DNA of 64,000 nucleotides from JACKBJ01 sp964549495. GTDB lineage: Bacteria; Chloroflexota; Anaerolineae; Epilineales; Epilineaceae. Location of the stretch: positions 11,182 through 75,181 of the forward strand of contig CAZJWJ010000011.1 of the NCBI GenBank assembly GCA_964549495.1, read 5' to 3'. This document shows positions 1 through 7,790 of the stretch, piece after piece (the stretch's first letter is position 1; each line of letters begins with the position of its first letter). Under the pieces are notes generated by a model. It had not been told where the DNA came from, searched no databases, and was given only the letters and a program-made list of their open reading frames with translations. Position numbers and translations under genes: made by a program.

Positions 1-687
1 CCCTTCATCTTCATGAGCTACACCGACGATCTCTTCAGCTTGAGCACCCTGGCCCACGAACTGGGCCACTCGATGCACTCCTACCTGTCGTGGCAGCATC
101 AGCCCATCGTCTACAGCGGCTACTCGCTCTTCGTGGCCGAGGTGGCCTCCAACTTCAACCAGGCCCTCACGCGGGCCCACCTCTTCGAGACCCAGACGGA
201 CCCCAGCTTCCAGATCGCCTTGATCGAGGAGGCGATGAGCAACTTCCATCGCTACTTCTTCATCATGCCCACCTTGGCCCGCTTCGAATTGGACATGCAC
301 CAGCGCGTCGAGCGCGGCGAGCCCTTGACGGCCGACGCGATGAACGAGCGCATGGCCGAGCTCTTCGGCGAGGGCTACGGCGAGGAGGTCGACTTCGACG
401 CCGACCGCGTGGGCATCACCTGGAGCCAGTTCGGTCACCTCTACGCCAACTTCTACGTATACCAGTACGCCACCGGGATCTCGGCCGCGCATGCCCTGGC
501 CGAGCCCATCCTGGCCGGCGAGGCCGGCGCCGCCGAGCGCTACCTGGACTTCCTCTCCTCCGGCGGCTCGGTCTACGGCCTGGACGCGCTGAAGGCCGCC
601 GGGGTCGACATGACCCAGCCGGACGCGGTGGAGACGACCTTCGCCAGCCTGGGGCGGCTGGTCGACCGCCTGGAGTCGCTGATCTGA
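1..687 (+). CDS. pepF: Oligoendopeptidase F-type M3 metallopeptidase, C-terminal part
   Basis: The gene enters from outside the window; the reading frame is open from base 1, so only the last 228 residues are seen. The zinc-binding motif HELGH lies at window residues 19-23 (His codon at 55), followed by SMHSY. About 25 residues downstream comes FVAEVASNFNQ, which carries the third zinc ligand, a glutamate. This pairing is characteristic of M3B oligoendopeptidases, which hydrolyse short peptides in the cytoplasm. The C-terminus (GVDMTQPDAV...LGRLVDRLESLI) matches the family's helical end. Full-length members have about 600 residues, so roughly two thirds is missing to the left. The gene ends 91 bases before the next, unrelated gene on the same strand. 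Family assignment is firm; the exact subfamily cannot be judged without the N-terminus. Confidence 0.9.
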   Translation, partial: PFIFMSYTDDLFSLSTLAHELGHSMHSYLSWQHQPIVYSGYSLFVAEVASNFNQALTRAHLFETQTDPSFQIALIEEAMSNFHRYFFIMPTLARFELDMHQRVERGEPLTADAMNERMAELFGEGYGEEVDFDADRVGITWSQFGHLYANFYVYQYATGISAAHALAEPILAGEAGAAERYLDFLSSGGSVYGLDALKAAGVDMTQPDAVETTFASLGRLVDRLESLI

Positions 688-778
688 GCAGCGGAGTCCG
701 GACGCGGGTTCTGACGATCCGAGGGCTCCGTCGCCCGAGCATCGAGCCGGCGGCGGAGCACCCGATCTAGGGGGCAAG

Positions 779-3700
779 ATGCTCCGTCGCGCCGCCTGGG
801 CGATGATCCTGACCGCTGGCCTGCTGGCCGGCCTGCCGGCCGGCGCGCAGGAGCCGGCCGATGCGCCCGATCCGGACCGGCGCCTGCTGGCCACCGGTCA
901 GACCCGCGGCTACCGCGGCATCGTGGCCGAGCCGGCCGACGGCAACGGGGACGACGGCGACCGGATCCGCGGCCGGCTGCCCGACTACCGCCTGCCCTCG
1001 GGCGAGCCCCTGACGGAAGGCCAGCTGCCGGCGCGCCCGGCCGACAACCTGGTCGTCGACCACAGCACCGGCCTGATGTGGCCGCGCTACCTGCTGCTGC
1101 TCGACGGCGATGACGAGGAAGGCCTGCACGCCAACTACCGCCTGGACCGGAGCTACAGCTGGAGTCAGGCCTTGGCGCTGGCGCGGGACTTCCGCTACGG
1201 CGGCTACGCCGACTGGCGCCTGCCCAACGTGCACGAGCTGCAGAGCCTGGTCGACTTCGGTCGGGCCCGGCCGGCCCTGGACCCCCTGACCTTCCCCGAG
1301 GAGCTCGAGGACCTGCCCAGCCCCTACTTCTGGAGCTCGACTACCCGCCCGGACCTGCCCTTGGAGGCCTACTACACCAACTTCCTCGACGGCCACGCCT
1401 GGCCCTGGCACAAGGGCATCGGCTTTGCGGTGCGGCCGGTGCGCAGCGTCAGCGTCCGGGATCCGGTGGCCATCTTCGCCACAGGGCAGACCCTCAGCTA
1501 CGAGGGCGCCGGCGAGGCGCCGCGGCCCGGCCAGGGCGATGACGGCGACTTGCAGCTGGGCCTGTCGCGCAGCTACCTGTGGCAGGACGACGGCCGCATC
1601 GATTCGCCGGAGGAGAACCAGCTCGTCGACGAGCGAACGGGCCTGGTCTGGCTGCGCCAACCGACCCTGCTCGACGGCTCGGGCGGCCCGGGTGGCAACG
1701 TCGACCTGAGCGTCCCTCTGAACTGGCAAGAGGCGGTCGAGGCCTGCCAGGCTCTGGATTACGGCGGGCGGCAGGACTGGCGACTGCCCAACATCCGCGA
1801 GCTGGACTCACTGGCCCGCTACGGCAGCGAGGAGGCGCCGCTGGACCCGGCGGCCTTCCCCGGCTCGCCCCTGCCGCCCGAGGGCGACCACCAGCCGCCC
1901 TGGATCTGGTGGTCCTCGACCACCAACCAGCGCGACCGGCCGGGCCTGCGCGGCATCGACGAGGCCTGGTACCTGAGCATGGCCTCGCCCCTCAAGCGCC
2001 ACCATGTCTTCGATGCCAACGCCGGCACGGCCAAGGCCGAGCCGGGCTACGCCCGCTGCGTGCGCGACGCTTTGCCGGCCGATCCGCCGGAAGGCTGGCG
2101 CGCCGAGATCCGCGCCTCGGCCGATTGGCAGGCCCTGTCCATCGAATCGGCCCTGCCCAACCTGCTGCGCCAGGGCAAGTACCTGCTGCCGACCGAGGCC
2201 GAAGCGCCCGCGGCGCCGTTCACGGCCGCCTTCCAGGACGTGCGGACCCATCTGCTCCACCTGGACTTCCTGCGCCAGGTCTTCCCGGAGCACTTCGGAT
2301 CGCTGAGCACCTCCGACTACGAGGCCCTGGTCGCCCGGCGCGCCACGCGGCGCTACGTTGCCGGCGGGCTGCGCGAGTTCACCGCCGAGGACGGCCGGCG
2401 GGTCTATGGCTTCGACGTCTACACCGCCGATGCCCCCGCCTCCGAGCGGCTCGCGCGCGAGGAGCTGATCGACCTGCAGCGCCGGCTGGGCCGCCAGTTC
2501 CGGCGCCGGCCCCTGGTCTACTCCCCCACCCGGGCCGAGGACATCGCCGAGGCCCGCGGCTGGGGGCCGGGCGGGCCGCCGGTGGCCTTCCCCGCCCCGC
2601 GGCCCGATCCGGGCTACGAGCTGTACACGCCCGGCGTGGCCTACGGCCGGCCGCGCCTGGTCGACCTGGCCGATCTGCCGGCGCTGACCGCGGCAGGCGG
2701 GCTGAGCTGGCAGGACATCCTGGTGCTCGACCGCGCGCCGGTGGACGTCGAAGCCGTGGTCTCGGCCATCCTGACCGGCGAGCCCCAGGGCGAGCTCTCG
2801 CACCTGAGCGTGCGCAGCGCGCGGCGCGGCACGCCCAACGCCTACCTGGCCGATGCCCATGCCGAGCTGGCCGAGCATGCCGGCCGGCTGGTCCGCCTGA
2901 CCCTGAGCCGCGAGGACTGGCAGGTCGAGGCCGACGTCGATCCGGCCGAGGCCGAGGCGCATTGGGCCGCCCGGCGACCGGAGCCGGTGGTCGTTCCGCC
3001 GGTGGATTCGGCGCATCGTGCCATCGAGGATCTGGATGCGATCGAGGCCGGCGACGTCGGCCGGGACGCCGAGCGGCGCGTGGGCGCCAAGGCGGCCAAC
3101 CTGGCCCGGCTCTACGCCGTCTTGCCCGAGGAGAACCGGCTGCCCGGCCTGGCGATTCCCTTCGCCTACTACCAGGACTTCATGCAGCAGGGGCGGATCT
3201 TCGATCCCGAAGTCGACCCGCCGGCCGAGCGCAGCCTGGCCGAGCACCTGGCCTTGCTGCAGTCCGATCCGCGCTTCGGCACCGACCCCGCCTGGCGTGC
3301 CGAGCGCCTGGCCGTCCTGCGCGAGGCCATCCGCGACGCGCCGGTGCCAGATGCCTGGGAGGACGAGATCCAGGCGCGCATCGTCGAGACCTTCGGCGCC
3401 GAGACGATGGTCCGCTTCCGCTCCTCCTCGAATGCCGAGGACGGGCTGCGCTTCAACGGCGCGGGCTTGTATGACTCGACCTCGGTCTGCGCCCTGGACG
3501 GCTCGGACGGCGACGACGACGGGCCCTCGCGCTGCGATCCGAACCAGCCCGAGGAGCGGACCATCAAGCGCGGTCTGCGCAAGGTCTGGGCCAGCCTGTG
3601 GAGCCAGCGGGCCGCGGACGAGCGATCCTGGTACGGCATCGACCCGGCCTCGGTGGCCATGGCCATCCTGGTCACGCCGGCCTTCCCCGACGAGGAGGCC

Positions 3701-4972
3701 AACGGCGTGGCCTTCACCGGCAACCCCTTCGACCCGCAGCCGGGCCAGATGCTGGTCAGCGCCCAGCTGGGCGATGTCAGCGTGGTGCTGCCCGAACCGG
3801 GCGTCCTGCCGGAGCGTGATCTGATCCTGACCGAGGCCGGCCAGGTGACCGGCATCCGGCGCCTACAATCCTCCAGCCTCGTCCCGCCGGGCAGCCCGGT
3901 GCTCTCCGATGCCCTCCTGCGCGGCCTGGGCGATCTGCTGCTCCTGACCGACCAACGCTTCCCCTTGGATCGGGGCGAGTACTCGCGCCAGGAGCTGATG
4001 CTCGATGTCGAGTTCAAGGTCGACGCACCGGACTCGACGCTCTACCTCAAGCAGGTCCGACCCTTCCTCTTGGCCCGCGAGCCCGGCAGTGAGCCGCCGG
4101 CCTTCTTGCGTCTGAGCCTGGACGACGAGTCGAGCCTGTGCAGCGGTTGGCGGGTGACCGAACCCATCGCCAGCGAGCATGCCGAGCGCTTGCGGCTCGA
4201 GCTGCCGGCCGGCCAGCTCGAGCTACCGCTGGCGCCGGGCATCCACCCGGCCCCGCTATTCGGCGCCTTGGAGCTGGGTCCCGAGCGCATGCCGCTGGAG
4301 GCCGAGGACGCGGGCCAGGTCGAGATCGAGCCCCTGGCCGGCCAGCCCGATCGCCTCTCGGCCCGCCTCTCGCGGCGCTACCGGCCGGCCGGCAGTGCCG
4401 CCGGGCCCGAGACCGAGGTCTGGTTGCAGCTGGACGGCCTCTGGGCCGGCGAACCGAACCTGCGCGACCTGGACGCGGAGGCGCTGCGGCTCGGCATCCA
4501 GGTCCTGGCCCGGCAGGGCGAGCGACCGGCCCAGGTCCTGACCCCCTGCGATCTGGAGGGCGGCCTCGACGCGCGGCTCGAGTTGGACCTGGCCGGCGGT
4601 CGGTGGGCCGGCCTGGCGCTGCGCTACGCCGACCGGCCGGGACTGGCGCCGGTGACCCAGGCCCGCCTGCTCGGCGCCGACCTGCGGCTGGCCGACGGCC
4701 CGCTGCGCATCGAGGCGCCCGAGCAGCTGGTCTACGATGCCGGCCGGCACAACTGGAACGAGCGCCTGTGGCTGCTCTTCGATCCGCCGCGCGAGGGCCG
4801 GCGGGGCATCGAGATCGCCGCCGAGGGCATCTCCACCGACCCGGCGACGCGCTGGTCGGCCTGGTGGTTGGATGGCGACCTGGCGCGCGCCGAGCCGATC
4901 GCGGTGCGCGCCGCGCGCTACCGCTTCGGCGCCCTCGAGGACTGGCTGCGGCTGCCGCATCTGCGGCGCTGA
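779..4972 (+). CDS. Exported protein: two DUF1566 domains plus PEP/pyruvate-binding dikinase-like module
   Basis: 1397 residues. The N-terminus is a signal peptide (LTAGLLAGLPAGAQ, cleavage near residue 23). Two DUF1566-type (Lcl C-terminal-like) domains follow, at about 75-225 and 265-430; each has WRLPN.xEL.SL and a WSSTT motif. A phosphohistidine-like segment GELSHLSVRSARRGTPNA has its His at residue 675. The ATP/PEP-binding part spans about 760-1100, with GAKAANL, FRSSSNAEDG, KVWASLW and KQVRPF. The order His domain then nucleotide-binding domain is that of glucan water dikinase and of secreted bacterial PEP/pyruvate-binding proteins, the reverse of PEP synthase. About 300 residues of unknown beta-rich sequence end in LRLPHLRR. 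The start is supported by AGGGGG just upstream. An exported ATP-dependent enzyme is hard to explain, so the fold may serve another purpose. Substrate and activity are unknown. Confidence 0.8.
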   Translation: MLRRAAWAMILTAGLLAGLPAGAQEPADAPDPDRRLLATGQTRGYRGIVAEPADGNGDDGDRIRGRLPDYRLPSGEPLTEGQLPARPADNLVVDHSTGLMWPRYLLLLDGDDEEGLHANYRLDRSYSWSQALALARDFRYGGYADWRLPNVHELQSLVDFGRARPALDPLTFPEELEDLPSPYFWSSTTRPDLPLEAYYTNFLDGHAWPWHKGIGFAVRPVRSVSVRDPVAIFATGQTLSYEGAGEAPRPGQGDDGDLQLGLSRSYLWQDDGRIDSPEENQLVDERTGLVWLRQPTLLDGSGGPGGNVDLSVPLNWQEAVEACQALDYGGRQDWRLPNIRELDSLARYGSEEAPLDPAAFPGSPLPPEGDHQPPWIWWSSTTNQRDRPGLRGIDEAWYLSMASPLKRHHVFDANAGTAKAEPGYARCVRDALPADPPEGWRAEIRASADWQALSIESALPNLLRQGKYLLPTEAEAPAAPFTAAFQDVRTHLLHLDFLRQVFPEHFGSLSTSDYEALVARRATRRYVAGGLREFTAEDGRRVYGFDVYTADAPASERLAREELIDLQRRLGRQFRRRPLVYSPTRAEDIAEARGWGPGGPPVAFPAPRPDPGYELYTPGVAYGRPRLVDLADLPALTAAGGLSWQDILVLDRAPVDVEAVVSAILTGEPQGELSHLSVRSARRGTPNAYLADAHAELAEHAGRLVRLTLSREDWQVEADVDPAEAEAHWAARRPEPVVVPPVDSAHRAIEDLDAIEAGDVGRDAERRVGAKAANLARLYAVLPEENRLPGLAIPFAYYQDFMQQGRIFDPEVDPPAERSLAEHLALLQSDPRFGTDPAWRAERLAVLREAIRDAPVPDAWEDEIQARIVETFGAETMVRFRSSSNAEDGLRFNGAGLYDSTSVCALDGSDGDDDGPSRCDPNQPEERTIKRGLRKVWASLWSQRAADERSWYGIDPASVAMAILVTPAFPDEEANGVAFTGNPFDPQPGQMLVSAQLGDVSVVLPEPGVLPERDLILTEAGQVTGIRRLQSSSLVPPGSPVLSDALLRGLGDLLLLTDQRFPLDRGEYSRQELMLDVEFKVDAPDSTLYLKQVRPFLLAREPGSEPPAFLRLSLDDESSLCSGWRVTEPIASEHAERLRLELPAGQLELPLAPGIHPAPLFGALELGPERMPLEAEDAGQVEIEPLAGQPDRLSARLSRRYRPAGSAAGPETEVWLQLDGLWAGEPNLRDLDAEALRLGIQVLARQGERPAQVLTPCDLEGGLDARLELDLAGGRWAGLALRYADRPGLAPVTQARLLGADLRLADGPLRIEAPEQLVYDAGRHNWNERLWLLFDPPREGRRGIEIAAEGISTDPATRWSAWWLDGDLARAEPIAVRAARYRFGALEDWLRLPHLRR

Positions 4973-5107
4973 CTGGGCCTTCGAGGGGGGCCGGGCGTGA
5001 ACCTGCTTCCCGGCGCTATCCCTTCGTGCTCGATTGGTGATATCCATGTTGGCGCATCACGAACCGGTCTGCCGGTACCGGGCGGCAACAACCGGCGCAT
5101 CCACACC

Positions 5108-5140
5108 GAAGCGGGCGGCCATTTTGGGGCCGCCCGCTTC
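5108..5140. terminator. Bidirectional hairpin terminator between convergent genes
   Basis: A perfect 13-bp inverted repeat (5108-5120 with 5128-5140) encloses a 7-base loop, ATTTTGG. It lies between the ends of the DUF1566/dikinase-like gene (4972, plus) and the serine hydrolase (5172, minus), so it can serve both transcripts. There is no long T-run. Confidence 0.75.
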
Positions 5141-5171
5141 ATGTCGTGTGCTCGAATGGACGTCCTTGCCC

Positions 5172-7493
5172 TCAGCGGTGCCAGGAATCCTGGCCGGCCC
5201 GATTGGCCAGCCAGGGCAGGTAGATGCCCGGCGGCGCCTCGGCCGGCGCCCAGTCGACCATCACCCGCACCAAGCGCGGGGGCTGGCCGTAGCGGAAGGT
5301 GACCGTGCCCAGGGCCGGTTCCTCGAGGTCCGATACCTCGTCGGCGCAGACGCGGAGGCTGTGGCTCTCGCCCTCGGCGACCGAGCTCGGCGGCGGATCC
5401 TCGAGGCGTAGGCGATCTCCCTCGCTGGTCAAGGGCAGGATCTGGAGGCTGGCATCCTCGCCGGAAGCCTGCACGCCATGGATCCAGAGCTGGTAGTCAC
5501 CGGCCGGCAGCGTCTGGGTCGGGTAGAGCACCTGCATGTTGGCCTGCAGCGCCTGACCGGCGACCGCCAGCTCGGCCGGGAAGCTGAAGTCTCCGTCCCC
5601 GTCCATGTCGCGCATCAGGTAGCTGGCGATGCTGCTGCCCGCATCGGCGGCGATGCCCACCCAGAAGAGATCGGCTCCGCCCTCGATGTGGATGTCGCGC
5701 TTGTACCCGGCGCTGGATGGATCCTGCGGGTCGTCCTGAATCAGGGGCAGGTCGAGCTCGGCCGTCCAGGTCGACAGGCCGGTCGCCTGTACCGAGAGAT
5801 CGTCGAGCGCCCGGTCGGCGGTGAAGTCGATCGGTGCGCAACCGGCGCCCTGCAGCGCGACGCGATCCGGGAACTGGCCGATGCGGTGTCCGACGACCAG
5901 GCGATCGCGCAGCCAGCGCACCCGCTCGCCACCTTCTCGGTCGCGCAGGAAGGTGAAGGCCTGGGTGGGCTCGGGCTGTCCGTCGTTGTCTGCGTCGAGC
6001 AGGAAGGTCTCGCGCAAGGCGTTGACCATGCGGTAGTCGCGGCCCACGAAGGGGCTGCGGCCGATGTCGGAGTAGTCCAGCCGGAGCGTATCGCTGACCA
6101 GCCGAACCTGGGCGGTGAAGGGCCATTGGGCGGTGTTGGCCATGGCATAGGTGCCCTCGTAGGGACCCCATTCCTCGGGCGAGGTGCCCAAGCCGGCGGC
6201 CGACTGCGGCTGGACGCCGGCCACGACCTGCAGCGCGCAGCGGGCCGCGCCGGAGAGCGAGCGTATGGTATTGGCCAGGATGGAGACGGCGAAGCCGCGC
6301 TCGGGCACCCAGAAGAGCTGCGAGGAGTAGCCCGGGATGTTGCCGCCGTGGTCGTAGACCGTCACCGCTTGGTCCGGGTTCTCCACGTCGCGCATGGCCG
6401 TGACGAAGATGCCGTAGCCGTAGTCGTCCCAGCCGGTGATCTCGATCGGCACCTGGGCCTGCTGCATGGCCTGCGCCGAGGCCTCCGAGAGCACCTCGCC
6501 GCCGCCGTCCATCAGCAGGTTGGCCCAGCGGACCATGTCGGTCGGGGTGGAGAAGGCGGTGCCGGCCGGCGCCAGGCCCGGGATGTCCCATTGGTCCAGG
6601 GGCACGATGCTGCCGCCGTCCAGGCCCAGGGCGTAGTTGCCGCTGGCCTCGACCTCCTCGGAGTAGAAGGTGGTGCGGGTCATGGCGGCGCGGGCGAAGA
6701 CCTCTTCGGCCATGTAGTCGTAGTAGGGCTTGCCGGAGAGCTGCTCGACGATGAGGCCGGCCAGGTTGAAGTTGGGATTCGAGTAGTTCCAGAAGCTGCC
6801 CGGTGGCGAGGTCAGCTGGTAGCGGGGCGCGGCGAAGGCGGTCCAGTCGGCCAGGCTCAGCGCCGGATCGAGCACCCAGAGCTGGTCGGGGATGCCGCTG
6901 GAGTGGGTCAAGAGGTGGTGCGGCGTGATGGCCGAGGCCTGGTAGGGCGGTGCCAAGCTCAGATCCGGCAGGGCTTCGGTGATCGGGGCGTCCATGTCCA
7001 GCTGGCCGGCCTCGACCCGCTGCAGCAGCGCCGCCGAGGTCAGCTGCTTGGTGGTCGAACCGATGCGGAAGCGGGTCTCGGTGTCCACCGCCGTCTGGCC
7101 GCCGGCCTCGCGCAGGCCGTAGCCCTTGGCGTAGACCAATTCGCCATTCTGCGAGATGGCCAGCGAGGCGCCGGGCGTGTCGTCCGCGGGCCCATCCCCG
7201 CCGGCCATGTCCTGGGCCATGCAGGCATCGACGGTGGCGAAGGGATCGTCCTGGTTCGGGGATTCGGCGAGGATCTCGTCCACCCAGGCCAATTCCGACT
7301 CGGGGCCGGCCAGCAGGGGCTTCGGCGCCGGGAGGGGATCGAGGCTGGGATCGAGCAGAATCGGGTCGACGCGAGGCGCGTCGGCGTCGGGAAGCACCTC
7401 GGTCGCAAGGAGCTTGGGGCCGCCGACCGCGGCGAGAAGGAGGCCGGCGGCGACGAGGCAGGCGAGTAGCGGGCGGAGGGTCAGGTGGGACAT
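5172..7493 (-). CDS. Exported beta-lactamase-fold serine hydrolase (class C / PBP4*-like)
   Basis: 773 residues. The start at 7493 is chosen because AAGGAG sits 7 bases upstream; an upstream ATG at 7556 has no such site. The N-terminus has a hydrophobic export segment (LRPLLACLVAAGLLLAAVGG). The serine beta-lactamase fold follows: SxxK as STTK with catalytic Ser146, the YxN element as YSN in FWNYSNPNFN, and HGGNIPG in place of KTG. Such proteins act on D-amino-acid peptides, esters or cell-wall stems; no substrate can be named. After about residue 480 comes a beta-rich region resembling pre-peptidase domains (ADLFWVGIAAD, LPAGDYQLWIHG). The protein ends with GIYLPWLANRAG, one of the x-LP-x-L tails shared by exported proteins in this window. 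The gene is divergent from the CSLREA protein gene. Confidence 0.85.
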   Translation of the reverse strand: MSHLTLRPLLACLVAAGLLLAAVGGPKLLATEVLPDADAPRVDPILLDPSLDPLPAPKPLLAGPESELAWVDEILAESPNQDDPFATVDACMAQDMAGGDGPADDTPGASLAISQNGELVYAKGYGLREAGGQTAVDTETRFRIGSTTKQLTSAALLQRVEAGQLDMDAPITEALPDLSLAPPYQASAITPHHLLTHSSGIPDQLWVLDPALSLADWTAFAAPRYQLTSPPGSFWNYSNPNFNLAGLIVEQLSGKPYYDYMAEEVFARAAMTRTTFYSEEVEASGNYALGLDGGSIVPLDQWDIPGLAPAGTAFSTPTDMVRWANLLMDGGGEVLSEASAQAMQQAQVPIEITGWDDYGYGIFVTAMRDVENPDQAVTVYDHGGNIPGYSSQLFWVPERGFAVSILANTIRSLSGAARCALQVVAGVQPQSAAGLGTSPEEWGPYEGTYAMANTAQWPFTAQVRLVSDTLRLDYSDIGRSPFVGRDYRMVNALRETFLLDADNDGQPEPTQAFTFLRDREGGERVRWLRDRLVVGHRIGQFPDRVALQGAGCAPIDFTADRALDDLSVQATGLSTWTAELDLPLIQDDPQDPSSAGYKRDIHIEGGADLFWVGIAADAGSSIASYLMRDMDGDGDFSFPAELAVAGQALQANMQVLYPTQTLPAGDYQLWIHGVQASGEDASLQILPLTSEGDRLRLEDPPPSSVAEGESHSLRVCADEVSDLEEPALGTVTFRYGQPPRLVRVMVDWAPAEAPPGIYLPWLANRAGQDSWHR

Positions 7494-7705
7494 GCGGGCG
7501 CTCCTTGAGCAGAGGTGGCTGTCTCGGGCAGGCTGGTAATGGGTTTCGAATGGCATCTGAGCGGATATCGAGAACTCGGTCGGTCCGCGGCCATGACCGC
7601 CGGATCGTCAGAGGGCTCGATTTCCCAGCGTGAGCCGCGACCACGATACGTCGTGCCGAGCTCAGGGTAGCAGGTGACAGGCGCGGCGAAGTCGTGCATG
7701 ATGTT

Positions 7706-7761
7706 CGACGTGGATGCCGTGCCCGCGTGACCTTTTGCGCGCGGAAACGACGTGGATGCCG
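7706..7761. repeat. 14-bp direct repeat in a divergent promoter region
   Basis: CGACGTGGATGCCG occurs at 7706-7719 and again at 7748-7761, 42 bases apart. Both copies lie in the 297-base gap between the serine hydrolase and the CSLREA protein gene. The spacing is four DNA turns, which would suit a dimeric regulator; this is inference. The remainder of the gap shows no gene. Confidence 0.5.
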
Positions 7762-7790
7762 AAGGCCGAACTTCTATATCCAAGGGGAGG

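Noticed and set aside
779..1729. Antisense frame across the start of the DUF1566 gene
   Set aside because: It is V/A/Q-rich without motifs, and the plus strand has clear DUF1566 signatures.
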